Of a stretch of DNA of 64,000 nt, positions 9,192 to 17,437 are shown in pieces. The position numbers and the translations under genes were made by a program. Position 1 is the stretch's first letter. Each line of letters opens with the position of its first letter. Under the pieces are notes generated by a model, which saw nothing but the letters and a program-made list of their open reading frames with translations, was not told the origin of the DNA and made no database searches. This DNA is from Neisseria weaveri (GTDB taxonomy: Bacteria; Pseudomonadota; Gammaproteobacteria; Burkholderiales; Neisseriaceae): NCBI RefSeq assembly GCF_900638685.1, contig NZ_LR134533.1:310001-374000 (forward strand). Direction: 5' to 3'.

Positions 9192-10958
9192 TCAAACGGC
9201 CATCGATCCGCTTATCTGCATGGTTTTGTTATGGAATGCATAGAGCGTATTGCGGTGGCCGATACTGACGATGATGCTGTCGGGCAGCTTTTGGCGGATA
9301 AGCATGTAAAGTGCTGCTTCGGTGCTTTCGTCTAGTGCGGAGGTGGCTTCGTCAAGCAAAATCAATTTGGGCCGTGCCAGCAGAATACGGGCGAAAGCGA
9401 TACGTTGCAGCTCTCCCGGAGAAAGGCGGTGCTGCCAGTCGTCGGCTTTGTCTAAACATCCGGCGAGATAATGCAAGCGGCAGTCTGCCAATACCAGCCG
9501 CAGTTCTTCGGGCGAAGGGTTGAGATCAGGATAACATATGGCTTCGTAAAGCGTGCCTTGCGGCACATAAGGGCGCTGCGGTACAAACAGGGTTTCGTGA
9601 TGGGGCAGCCTTCTTACCGTACCGCTGCTGCCGAATGGCCACAGTCCGGCCAAAACACGCATCAATGTAGTCTTGCCACAGCCGCTCGGGCCTTGAATCA
9701 GCAAAGCGTCTCCGCATTCCGCTTTTAAAGCGACATGATTGAGCAATACCGTGCCATCGGTGCGGTAAACGGCAACATTCTCCAATTCAAGCCTGTCTGA
9801 AACAACGTCAATGCCGTTTGAGCCGTAGTCGGCGTTTTGCAAGTTGGAAAGAAAACCGCTTAAACGCTCCAAGCGGGCGCGGTAGGCGGTGAAAGATTCA
9901 TAAAAATTACGGAAAAACGACAAGGCGCGTTGCAGGCGGTTGAATGCCTGCACGGTTTGATGCATATCGCCGATTTTGATTTGCCCTGCAAAAAAGCGCG
10001 GGGCTTGCAGCATCAAAGGCAGCAATTGGACGCTTTGGGTCAAGAGGTCGTTGAATCCGCCCAAGACTACGCTTTGCCGGGTGATTTTCCAGCGGTTGCG
10101 GATGACGGCGCGGAAACGGTCGCCCAGTTGCTGTTGTTCTTTCCATTCGCCCCGGTAAAAGGCAATGCTTTCGGCGTGATCCCGGATGCGGATAAGAGAA
10201 TAACGGTAGTCGCCGTTGAGCTTTTCATTGTCGTAATGGTAACGGATGAGCGGCTTACCTATCCACATCGCTGCGGCAGTGGAAAGCAGCACAAAAATAA
10301 ACACGAAAAACACAATGCCGCGCGGAATGTTCAGGCCGAATAAGGATAAAACGCCGGACAACCCCCATAGCACGACGGTAAATTCAATGGCCGACAAAAC
10401 GGAATTAAGCATCCCGCGTATAAATTCGATGGTATTGGCGATAAATTCCTGCGCATCTTGCTGGATGCGTTGGTCTATATTATCCGGTTCATGGCGCAGC
10501 ATATGCAGCCGGTAATAATTCTTATCGGCAAACCAGCGTGAAACCAGCACGCCGTTCAGTTTTTCAGACCATTTAATTGCAAGAGACTGGTCTAAAAAGT
10601 CGTTAACAATGCCGTTGAGCGTGCGCATAATCACCACGCCGGCATTGATTAAAGCGAAAAACCAGAAAGCCGCTGCTTTTTTGTCTTGCAATGCGCTGTA
10701 TAAGCCGTTGTAAAAAAATGTGTTCAAAACATTCAGGCGGATTTCGGTCAGCAGCAGCATTACCATAGCCGCCAGCAACAGCAGAATTTTCAGACGGCCT
10801 GCTTTATCCAAGCACGGTGAAAGGATTTGCCGGAACTGTCTGCCGAAACGGGTTTTGCCGATAATATAAACTATTGCAACAAGAGAAACAGATACGCCTA
10901 TAAAAGTCTGTAGAAACCAGAGCGGCGTGGCATTTAATTCGATTTGCCATTTTTCCAT
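9192..10958 (-). CDS. SbmA/BacA-family ABC transporter (fused membrane and ATPase domains)
   Basis: A 588-residue half-transporter. Residues 1-320 hold about six hydrophobic segments of the SbmA/BacA (YddA-like) fold, including LNVLNTFFYNGLYSALQ and the ADKNYYRLHML motif; residues 375-588 are an ABC ATPase with Walker [11 protein letters not shown], signature LSPGELQRIAF and Walker B LILLDEATSALDE. Such proteins act as homodimers in the inner membrane and move peptides or siderophores. It reads away from the TonB receptor 150 bases upstream, on the same strand, suggesting a joint role in siderophore traffic; direction of transport cannot be told. It lies wholly inside the block that splits the cys genes. 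Confidence 0.85.
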   Translation of the reverse strand: MEKWQIELNATPLWFLQTFIGVSVSLVAIVYIIGKTRFGRQFRQILSPCLDKAGRLKILLLLAAMVMLLLTEIRLNVLNTFFYNGLYSALQDKKAAAFWFFALINAGVVIMRTLNGIVNDFLDQSLAIKWSEKLNGVLVSRWFADKNYYRLHMLRHEPDNIDQRIQQDAQEFIANTIEFIRGMLNSVLSAIEFTVVLWGLSGVLSLFGLNIPRGIVFFVFIFVLLSTAAAMWIGKPLIRYHYDNEKLNGDYRYSLIRIRDHAESIAFYRGEWKEQQQLGDRFRAVIRNRWKITRQSVVLGGFNDLLTQSVQLLPLMLQAPRFFAGQIKIGDMHQTVQAFNRLQRALSFFRNFYESFTAYRARLERLSGFLSNLQNADYGSNGIDVVSDRLELENVAVYRTDGTVLLNHVALKAECGDALLIQGPSGCGKTTLMRVLAGLWPFGSSGTVRRLPHHETLFVPQRPYVPQGTLYEAICYPDLNPSPEELRLVLADCRLHYLAGCLDKADDWQHRLSPGELQRIAFARILLARPKLILLDEATSALDESTEAALYMLIRQKLPDSIIVSIGHRNTLYAFHNKTMQISGSMAV

Positions 10959-10975
10959 AATGAGCAGTAATTAGG

Positions 10976-11005
10976 ATGCCTGTCTGAAAAAATTCAGACA
11001 GGCAT
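10976..11005. terminator. TG-wadDUS-type uptake-sequence hairpin
   Basis: Perfect 13-base arms (ATGCCTGTCTGAA and complement) around AAAA. The core TGCCTGTCTGAA is the dialect described for Neisseria wadsworthii, not the AG form of this genome. It follows the receptor gene and is a likely terminator. Confidence 0.85.
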
Positions 11006-11109
11006 AGGGTAAATAAAATGAACAATAATGATATTGCCGCCTAAGACGGGCAAACCCAAATAGAGGGATACCTTCTTTAAAAACCAGATGCAAAGGCGGC
11101 GGCAAGGTA

Positions 11110-13329
11110 TCAGAAGCTTAATTTGGCGCCCAAAGTTACCGTGCGCGGCTCACCGATAGACAAATGTTCCATGGTGGCGGTAGTGTGCGACACAAAGTAT
11201 TGCTTGTTGCCCAGATTTTTACCGGTCAGACGCACATTCAACGGTTTGCCGCCGACTTTTGTGTCATAAGAAACAAACGCGCTGTATGTGGTTGCCGAAG
11301 GCAGTTTGAACCATTGGGCTTGGTTGTTCCGCACATAATTAAAGCCCCATGTGCCGCGGTAGTCCAAACCCGCCCCTGCGCGCCAGTTGCCGCCCGCCGC
11401 CCGGCCGAAGTCGTAAAACAGCGTCAGGCCGGCGGTGTGTTTGGGAATGCTGTCGAATTGCGTGCCTTCGTTGAGCGGTTCGTTTTTATCTTCAATCACT
11501 TTTGTGTCTGTGAAAGTGTAATTGGCAGAAATACCCAATTTGTCGGTAATTTTGCCGTTGACATCCACTTCCATACCCTGCGAGCGGTTTTTTTCGATAA
11601 CGCGCGTTTCCACTTCACCGTTGTCCAAAGTTACGGGGCGTGCAACATTGCTTTTTTTGATATGGAATAAAGCCAGATTCGCGCTAAGGTTTTCCCCGTT
11701 GTATTTGCTGCCGACCTCAAACTGGCGGCTTTTTTCCAGCGGGATTTTTTTGCCGCCGTAATCAATGTTGCGCGAAGCATTGGGTTTGGCCGATGTGCCG
11801 AAATTGCCGTAAACCGACCATCTCGGGTTAATCAGGTAAACCGCGCCGATTTGCGGCAGAAGGTCGAAACCGCTGCTGCGGTTGCGGAAGCGTGCCGGAC
11901 GGCCTTGCCCGGATTCTATTTTGTGCCACTGTCCGCGCACGCCGCCGGAAACAATCCAACGCTCGCCGATATAGGTGGAATCTTGCAACAGCAAAGCGGC
12001 GGTTTTGTAATGCTCGAGCGTATCGCTGGTACGCGCGTCTGCCGTCGGATTGGTCGATTCAATCCAGTTTTGCCCGTAAACAGGATTGTCCACGCTCATG
12101 GTATGGCGGGCGGAACTGCGGCGCAAATCGCCCAATTTCAGTTTGTAGTCCTGCAATTGCACAGATGCCCGCAATTTATGCGTAATGTTTTCGCCTTGGT
12201 CTATCAGACCGTTGGCAGAGAGGTTGAGGCTGTGCGTGCTTACATCGGAAGGTCTGGTGCCGTCGATGCGGCGGCTCACTTCCCGCTTGGCGGCGTTATA
12301 GCTCATCACGCGTGCCTGCCAATCGTTGTAATGATTTTTGCTGAACCCGTACTCTGCCTGCAACCGCCAATCGGCATTCAGCTTGTGTTCGCCGCTTAAT
12401 TGGAAAGTGTGCGAATAACCTTTGGTCACGTTAATCGGGTCGTCCAAACGACGTTTTAAAGGGATGTCCAACGCCTTGCCATAATTGGGATTATTTGCGG
12501 CCGTGCCACTAACGTCTAAAAAAGTACCCCGGTCGAACACGCCTTCGTAATTCTGATATTCGTAGCCCGCCGAAACCTTAGTTTTATCGTTTTTCCAAGA
12601 AAGAGAAGGAGCTATAACGTATTCGGTATTGCTGCCGAAATTCCGCCAATAATTCTTGGTTTGGTAGTCGGCAACAAAGCGGTAGGCAATGCCGCTGTTG
12701 CCGATAGGCCCGGTGGTATCGACACCGATATTCCTTGCCGCACGGCTGCCGTATCCCGCATTGACGGTCGTGCTGCTTTTCACGTGGTCAGGCTTTTTGG
12801 TTACCACATTAATCACGCCGCCGGGATTCTGCATTCCGTAGAGCATTGACGCCGGGCCTTTCAATACTTCCACTCTTTCTACATTGGCCGTGAAATTGCG
12901 CGCCATCGAGCTGGCCAAACCGTTGCGCATAATCGAGCCGTCGCGGTTGCTTCCGTAACCTCTGCGCATAACCGTATCCAAGGTGCCCGCTAAATTGTTG
13001 CCTTGCGTAAGGCCGCTGATGCCTTTTACCGACTCTTCCAAAGTTTGCGGCTGTTTATCCTGCAACTGCTCTTGAGTGACCACATCAATGCTGTAAGGCG
13101 TGTCAAGAATGGATGTGTTGACACCGGTAATGTTGCTGCGTTCGGCTTTATAACCTTTTTCCATGGTAATGCGTTTACCGCGCACGGTTACCGTATCTAT
13201 TTCAACCTCTTGCAGCGGCGGGGATTGCTGTGCCGAATCCGACAACGGAGGCTCATTTTCCGCCCATGCCGACGCTCCGGCTCCCATTGCCGTTACGGTT
13301 AGAACCACTGAAGTGAAGCATGTTTTCAT
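11110..13329 (-). CDS. TonB-dependent siderophore receptor
   Basis: Outer-membrane receptor of 739 residues. A signal peptide (to about ASAWA), a TonB-box-like segment (IDTVTVRG, about 44-51), a plug domain (about 75-180, with VEVLKGPASMLYGMQNPGGVINVVTKKP) and a 22-strand-type barrel ending in aromatic Phe (LGAKLSF) are all visible. The plug motifs match the FhuA/FcuA/FpvA group of ferric-siderophore receptors; the ligand is unknown. A Fur-box-like sequence 66-84 bases upstream suggests iron repression. Transport needs TonB-ExbBD from elsewhere. The gene appears intact and is the main cargo of the cys insert. Confidence 0.92.
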   Translation of the reverse strand: MKTCFTSVVLTVTAMGAGASAWAENEPPLSDSAQQSPPLQEVEIDTVTVRGKRITMEKGYKAERSNITGVNTSILDTPYSIDVVTQEQLQDKQPQTLEESVKGISGLTQGNNLAGTLDTVMRRGYGSNRDGSIMRNGLASSMARNFTANVERVEVLKGPASMLYGMQNPGGVINVVTKKPDHVKSSTTVNAGYGSRAARNIGVDTTGPIGNSGIAYRFVADYQTKNYWRNFGSNTEYVIAPSLSWKNDKTKVSAGYEYQNYEGVFDRGTFLDVSGTAANNPNYGKALDIPLKRRLDDPINVTKGYSHTFQLSGEHKLNADWRLQAEYGFSKNHYNDWQARVMSYNAAKREVSRRIDGTRPSDVSTHSLNLSANGLIDQGENITHKLRASVQLQDYKLKLGDLRRSSARHTMSVDNPVYGQNWIESTNPTADARTSDTLEHYKTAALLLQDSTYIGERWIVSGGVRGQWHKIESGQGRPARFRNRSSGFDLLPQIGAVYLINPRWSVYGNFGTSAKPNASRNIDYGGKKIPLEKSRQFEVGSKYNGENLSANLALFHIKKSNVARPVTLDNGEVETRVIEKNRSQGMEVDVNGKITDKLGISANYTFTDTKVIEDKNEPLNEGTQFDSIPKHTAGLTLFYDFGRAAGGNWRAGAGLDYRGTWGFNYVRNNQAQWFKLPSATTYSAFVSYDTKVGGKPLNVRLTGKNLGNKQYFVSHTTATMEHLSIGEPRTVTLGAKLSF

Positions 13330-13394
13330 CTCAAAATATCCTGTTACCTGTAAAAATAATATCGGTTCAAAATTTTTATTATATTAATACATTT

Positions 13395-13413
13395 AAAAAT
13401 TATTATCATTTAT
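13395..13413 (-). promoter_or_regulatory. Candidate Fur box
   Basis: On the minus strand this reads ATAAATGATAATAATTTTT, matching the 19-base Fur consensus at 13 positions with the core AATGATAAT exact. It sits in a very AT-rich leader before the siderophore receptor. Confidence 0.55.
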
Positions 13414-13436
13414 ATTTATAAATATTTTTATGCTTC

Positions 13437-13733
13437 TTATGTAATGGTTCTCAGCATGAAAATACCCAACTGAAAACAGCTTTCAGACGGCCACGCCTGC
13501 GCAGCATCGGTGCGCACATAGCCGTTGCCCGTCATACCGCCTTTGAGCAGGTGGTTGTAGCGGGACGCGGTTGCCGGCGCGAGTTTCAGTTTGACTTTAA
13601 ACACCGGCTTTTCACGCCCGTTGTCGGTTTCCACCGATTTTTGGGTAAGCCGGGCTTCGGTGGTGATAAAGCTGATTTTGTCGGGGAAAACAGCCTCCAC
13701 GCTGTCGAGCACAATCTGCGCCCCACCATCCAC
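13437..13733 (-). pseudogene. C-terminal fragment of an HlyD-like periplasmic adaptor
   Basis: About 98 codons whose protein (VEAVFPDKISFITTEARLTQK, then FKVKLKLAPATA and LKGGMTGNGYVRTD) resembles the last part of HlyD-type membrane-fusion proteins, including the MTG-Y-VRT pattern near the end. Upstream sequence stops at an uptake word at 13736, where the copied cysT leader starts, so the N-terminal two thirds are missing. The ATG at 13733 is fortuitous. It is the right-hand passenger fragment of the inserted block and probably the gene preceding the receptor in the donor. Confidence 0.7.
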
Positions 13734-13736
13734 TTT

Positions 13737-13832
13737 CAGACGGCCTTTTCTTCTTTTATAACAAAATCATCTTTGATTAAAACCAACCATTCTTTCCCTT
13801 TTTCAGACGGCCTCGATACAGTTGCATACAAC
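13737..13832 (+). repeat. Direct repeat copy B: cysT leader in front of cysA
   Basis: Second copy of the 96-base cysT leader (6921-7016), about 95% identical and including the uptake word. It ends 12 bases before the cysW/cysA repeat and probably supplies the promoter for the intact cysA. Confidence 0.95.
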
Positions 13833-13843
13833 GAATTGACAAA

Positions 13844-13932
13844 GCCGCCGCCGAAAGGAACGCCGCATGAGCATTACCATTCAAAAACTCAACAAACACT
13901 TCGGCCCATTTCACGCCCTCAACAACATCAAC
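13844..13932 (+). repeat. Direct repeat copy B: cysW end and cysA start
   Basis: Counterpart of 8808-8896. The first 23 bases are a relic of the cysW 3' end serving as the leader and ribosome site (AAAGGAACG) of cysA; the rest is the true cysA 5' end. Confidence 0.95.
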
Positions 13933-14940
13933 CTCAACGTGCCCACCGGCAAACTCGTGTCGCTGCTCGGCCCGTCCGGCTGCGGCAAAACCACCCTGCT
14001 GCGCATCATCGCCGGTTTGGAAAACGCCGACAGCGGCAGCATTCTGTTCGACGGCCAAGACGTTACCCGCAAACATGTGCGCGAGCGCAAAGTCGGCTTC
14101 GTATTCCAACACTACGCCCTGTTCCGCCACATGAACGTGTTCGACAACATCGCCTTCGGCCTTACCGTGCTGCCCAAATCCGAACGCCCGAGCAAAGAGC
14201 GCATCCGCGCCAAAGTGGAAGAATTATTACAACTCGTGCAACTTTCGCACTTGGCCAAAGCCTATCCGCACCAGCTTTCAGGCGGCCAACGCCAACGCAT
14301 CGCCCTCGCCCGCGCATTAGCCGTCGAACCCAAACTGCTGCTGCTCGACGAACCCTTCGGCGCGCTCGATGCCAAAGTGCGCAAAGAGCTGCGTAAATGG
14401 CTGCGCGACATCCATCACGAACTCGGCGTAACCAGCATCCTCGTTACCCACGACCAAGAAGAAGCCCTTGAAGTATCAGACGAAATCGTCGTGATGAACC
14501 ACGGCCGAATCGAGCAGACCGGCACCGCAGAAAGCCTCTACCGCCAGCCCGAAAACGCCTTCGTCACCGAATTTCTCGGCGAAACCGACGCCTTCGAAGG
14601 CCGCATCGAAAAAGGCGCATGGCACTACAACGGTTTCAGACGGCCTCTCGACCTTTCCGGCACATGGCAGGAACAAACCGCCACCGCCTACGTGCGCCCG
14701 CACGAATGGACGGTTGCCGACGGCAACGAAACGCCGATGCTCAACGGCCGCATCCACACCATCCGCTCCGCCGGCGCACTCACCCATCTGACCGTAGCGG
14801 AAAACAGCCGCGACATACACATCACCTTTGCCGACAGCGACGCCGTCCGCCTCGGGCTGGCGGTCGGGCAGAATATCGCGCTGGTGCCGAAGCAGATTTA
14901 TGTGTTCTCTCAAAACGAGTTGATTGACTACACCATCTAA
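13867..14940 (+). CDS. cysA: Sulfate/thiosulfate ABC transporter ATPase CysA
   Basis: Cytoplasmic ATPase that powers CysTW, 357 residues, full family length. Walker [11 protein letters not shown] is at about 37-46, the Q-loop [11 protein letters not shown] near 82, signature [15 protein letters not shown] near 138, Walker [13 protein letters not shown] near 158, and the H-loop in [13 protein letters not shown] near 200. A C-terminal regulatory region with a TOBE-like part follows (about 235-357). It now lies 5 kb from cysTW behind the duplicated leader, so its expression no longer follows from cysTW read-through. One uptake word (14634-14643) is inside the gene. Confidence 0.95.
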   Translation: MSITIQKLNKHFGPFHALNNINLNVPTGKLVSLLGPSGCGKTTLLRIIAGLENADSGSILFDGQDVTRKHVRERKVGFVFQHYALFRHMNVFDNIAFGLTVLPKSERPSKERIRAKVEELLQLVQLSHLAKAYPHQLSGGQRQRIALARALAVEPKLLLLDEPFGALDAKVRKELRKWLRDIHHELGVTSILVTHDQEEALEVSDEIVVMNHGRIEQTGTAESLYRQPENAFVTEFLGETDAFEGRIEKGAWHYNGFRRPLDLSGTWQEQTATAYVRPHEWTVADGNETPMLNGRIHTIRSAGALTHLTVAENSRDIHITFADSDAVRLGLAVGQNIALVPKQIYVFSQNELIDYTI

Positions 14941-14991
14941 GCACCCATACTGTTTATCACTTCAAGCCAAGCAAACTCCCATTGCATTCCG

Positions 14992-15030
14992 TTTTTCAGA
15001 CGGCCTGTTTAAGAAAGGCCGTCTGAAAAA
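14992..15030. terminator. Uptake-sequence dyad behind cysA
   Basis: TTTTTCAGACGGCCT and its complement around a 9-base loop, ending in A/T tracts; probable terminator. Confidence 0.7.
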
Positions 15031-15099
15031 TAACGGTTCCAAACGGCTTTGCATACTTAATTCCGCCTAAACCACCCTGTTGATTTACGCGTCCATTTT

Positions 15100-15111
15100 T
15101 TCAGACGACCT
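15100..15111 (-). other. AG-mucDUS-type uptake word
   Basis: Minus strand reads AGGTCGTCTGAA, one base away from the local AG-DUS and identical to the mucosa-type dialect. It may be a point mutation or imported. Confidence 0.55.
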
Positions 15112-15160
15112 CCTAACCTTGCCGTTCAAACGCCCCGGATTTTCCTTTAATAAAAAATAC

Positions 15161-15208
15161 TTGCTTAAAAAATCGTGAATCGTTATATTCACAAAACATC
15201 TGTTTTGT
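15161..15208 (+). promoter_or_regulatory. Promoter of dppA with overlapping palindromes
   Basis: A -35 TTGCTT (15161-15166), a 17-base spacer and a -10 TATATT (15184-15189). Two inverted repeats overlap it: GTGAAT/ATTCAC (15175-15192), spanning the -10, and ACAAAAC-ATCT-GTTTTGT (15191-15208), at the expected transcription start. Either could be an operator. The leader is about 190 bases. Confidence 0.6.
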
Positions 15209-15391
15209 AAACAAATGTGCTGTTTTTGTTATGCTTCGGTAAGTTAGCAGCTAAAACCGGGCACTTTTATGAGAAACAATGACCAATCCATATACGGCTG
15301 TCACGGCGTACTGCAATCGCACACGCATCTCCGCCTTACCGCGCGGCAACGGTTGTATCGGTTAACCACAGAGGATGAAAGGAAAATAATT

Positions 15392-17032
15392 ATGCAGAAA
15401 CCCTTATTCAAGCTTACCGCGCTGGCTTCAGTCGTTTTAGGCCTGGCCGCCTGCGGTGGCGAAAGCAAACAAGCAACATCTGCAAGCAGCGGAGACGCCG
15501 CCAACCCGTCAACTTTCGTGTACTGCTCCGAAGGCAGCCCCAGCGGCTTCGACCCCGGCCAATACACCGACGGTGCCACATTCGACGCTTCAGCCCACAC
15601 CCTGTATAACGGCTTGGTACAGTTCACCATCGGCACAACCGACGTAGAGCCTGCGCTGGCCGAGAGCTGGGAAGTATCCGAAGACGGCAAAGTCTACACT
15701 TTCAAACTGCGTCAAGGCGTCAAATTCCATACGACCGACTTCTTCACGCCGACCCGCGATTTCAATGCAGACGACGTTGTCTTTACCCTGCAACGCATGC
15801 TGAACAAAGACCATCCGTACAACAAAGCCTATCCGGCCGAATACCACTACGCCAGCGACATGGGCATGACCGAAGACGTAGGTTCGGTTGAAAAAGTGGA
15901 CGATTACACCGTTAAAATCACGCTGAAAAACGTCAGCGCACCGTTTGTTCAAAACTTGGCAATGCCGTTTGCCTACATTCTGTCTGCCGAATATGCAGAC
16001 AAATTGGCGGCTGCCAACAAACATGCCGACATCAACACCCAACCTGTCGGCACCGGCCCGTTTGTGCTGAAGTCTTACCAAAAAGACCAGCAAATCCGCT
16101 ATGTTAAAAACCCGGATTACTGGAACAAAGACAATGTGAAAATCGACAATCTGATTTTCGCCATTACTAAAGACTCCGGCGTACGCGCACAAAAAGTCGA
16201 AGCCGGCGAATGCAGCCTGTCGCGCTACAACAAAGTAGCCGAAGTAGAAGCCGCGAAAAAATCCGACAAAGTTACCGTTCAATCCCGTGAAGGCTACAAC
16301 ACCGGCTACTTGAGCTTAAACAGCCGCGAAGGCCGCATCGGTTCGGACGTACGCGTACGCGAGGCTTTGGACTTGGCCATTGACAAAGATGCCATCATCA
16401 AAGCAGTGTTTGCCGGTGCGGGCACCCGCGCAACCGGTCTGCTGCCGCCAAGCCAATGGGGGATGGACACCAACCTGAAACCTTCTTCTTACGATCCCGA
16501 ACGCGCCAAAGCATTGTTGAAAGAAGCCGGTAAAGAAAACGCCACCATCGAATTGTGGTATATGCCTGTTCAACGCCCGTACAACCCGAACGCCAAGCTG
16601 ATGGCCGAGATGATTCAGGCCGACTGGGCTAAAGTAGGCTTGAATGCCAAACTGGTTACTTATGAATGGGGCGAGTACCTGACCCGCGGTAAAAAAGGCG
16701 AGGCGGATTCCATGCTGATCGGCTGGACCGGCGACAACGGCGACCCCGACAACTGGTTCGGCAACCTGTTGAGCTGCTCTGCGGTAGGCGGTTCCAACTA
16801 CGGCGGCTTCTGCGATAAAGACTTCGAGAAAGTCATCATGGATGCCCGAGGCACTACCGATAAAGACAAACGTACCGAGCTTTACCTGCAGGCCCAACAA
16901 ATGTTGACCGAGAAAAAACCGGCCGTTTACCTGGCGCACTCTGTAACCGACGCCCTGTTGGCTAAGAATGTAAAAGGTTATGTACTTGAACCTCTGGGCA
17001 GCACCCGCTTCGAAGGCGTAAGCGTAGAATAA
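15392..17032 (+). CDS. dppA: Peptide ABC transporter substrate-binding lipoprotein, DppA-like
   Basis: Solute-binding protein of 546 residues (family SBP_bac_5). The start MQKPLFK at 15392 has AAAGGAAAAT before it and begins a lipoprotein signal with lipobox LAAC; an ATG at 15269 in the same frame gives no signal peptide. The hallmark segments ALAESWEVSEDGKVYTFKLR (about 75-95) and the family pair GTGPFVLKSY and DPDNW are visible. It should bind dipeptides or similar cargo at the outer face of the inner membrane for DppBCDF. It is 405 bases from dppB and separated by a strong hairpin, which would let binding protein be made in excess. Confidence 0.9.
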   Translation: MQKPLFKLTALASVVLGLAACGGESKQATSASSGDAANPSTFVYCSEGSPSGFDPGQYTDGATFDASAHTLYNGLVQFTIGTTDVEPALAESWEVSEDGKVYTFKLRQGVKFHTTDFFTPTRDFNADDVVFTLQRMLNKDHPYNKAYPAEYHYASDMGMTEDVGSVEKVDDYTVKITLKNVSAPFVQNLAMPFAYILSAEYADKLAAANKHADINTQPVGTGPFVLKSYQKDQQIRYVKNPDYWNKDNVKIDNLIFAITKDSGVRAQKVEAGECSLSRYNKVAEVEAAKKSDKVTVQSREGYNTGYLSLNSREGRIGSDVRVREALDLAIDKDAIIKAVFAGAGTRATGLLPPSQWGMDTNLKPSSYDPERAKALLKEAGKENATIELWYMPVQRPYNPNAKLMAEMIQADWAKVGLNAKLVTYEWGEYLTRGKKGEADSMLIGWTGDNGDPDNWFGNLLSCSAVGGSNYGGFCDKDFEKVIMDARGTTDKDKRTELYLQAQQMLTEKKPAVYLAHSVTDALLAKNVKGYVLEPLGSTRFEGVSVE

Positions 17033-17185
17033 TACGCCGCATACACACCGTTTTGTCCGAGCCGTCGGGCAAAGCGGTGTTTCAACAAATAAACCGGACC
17101 GGCTGCGTTGTTACGAAACAGGCCGTGCAAATTTCACCGCCCGATAGGTTTAACGCATCGATATTCCGGTTTACCGGCTGTCGTA

Positions 17186-17237
17186 TTTTTTCAGACGGCC
17201 TCTGTCTTTGATTTGAGTAAGAGGCCGTCTGAAAAAA
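17186..17237. terminator. Long perfect uptake-sequence hairpin between dppA and dppB
   Basis: Perfect 18-base arms (TTTTTTCAGACGGCCTCT and complement) and a 16-base loop. As a partial terminator it could lower dppBCDF relative to dppA. Confidence 0.65.
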
Positions 17238-17374
17238 TCACCGTATCGCAAACAGACTTTCTTTTGATAAACGGCGGCAAACCGCAAGCCCGCCGATACC
17301 GGCAAACCGCTTCTCCGGCCTCGCCGACGGCTTACCTGATTGCCCTTTTTCCGGCTGCCGTAAAGCCGTGCCGC

Positions 17375-17400
17375 AGCAGAAACAAAGTTTATTTGCCATA
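17375..17400 (+). repeat. Short repeat upstream of dppB (copy 1)
   Basis: Contains CAGAAACAAAGTTTATTTGC followed by CATAA; nearly the same 26 bases recur at 30445 before nadK, and a weaker copy is at 28463 before xerD. See findings. Confidence 0.6.
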
Positions 17401-17437
17401 ACAACAACCTACATCAAACCATACCAGAGTAAGGCTT

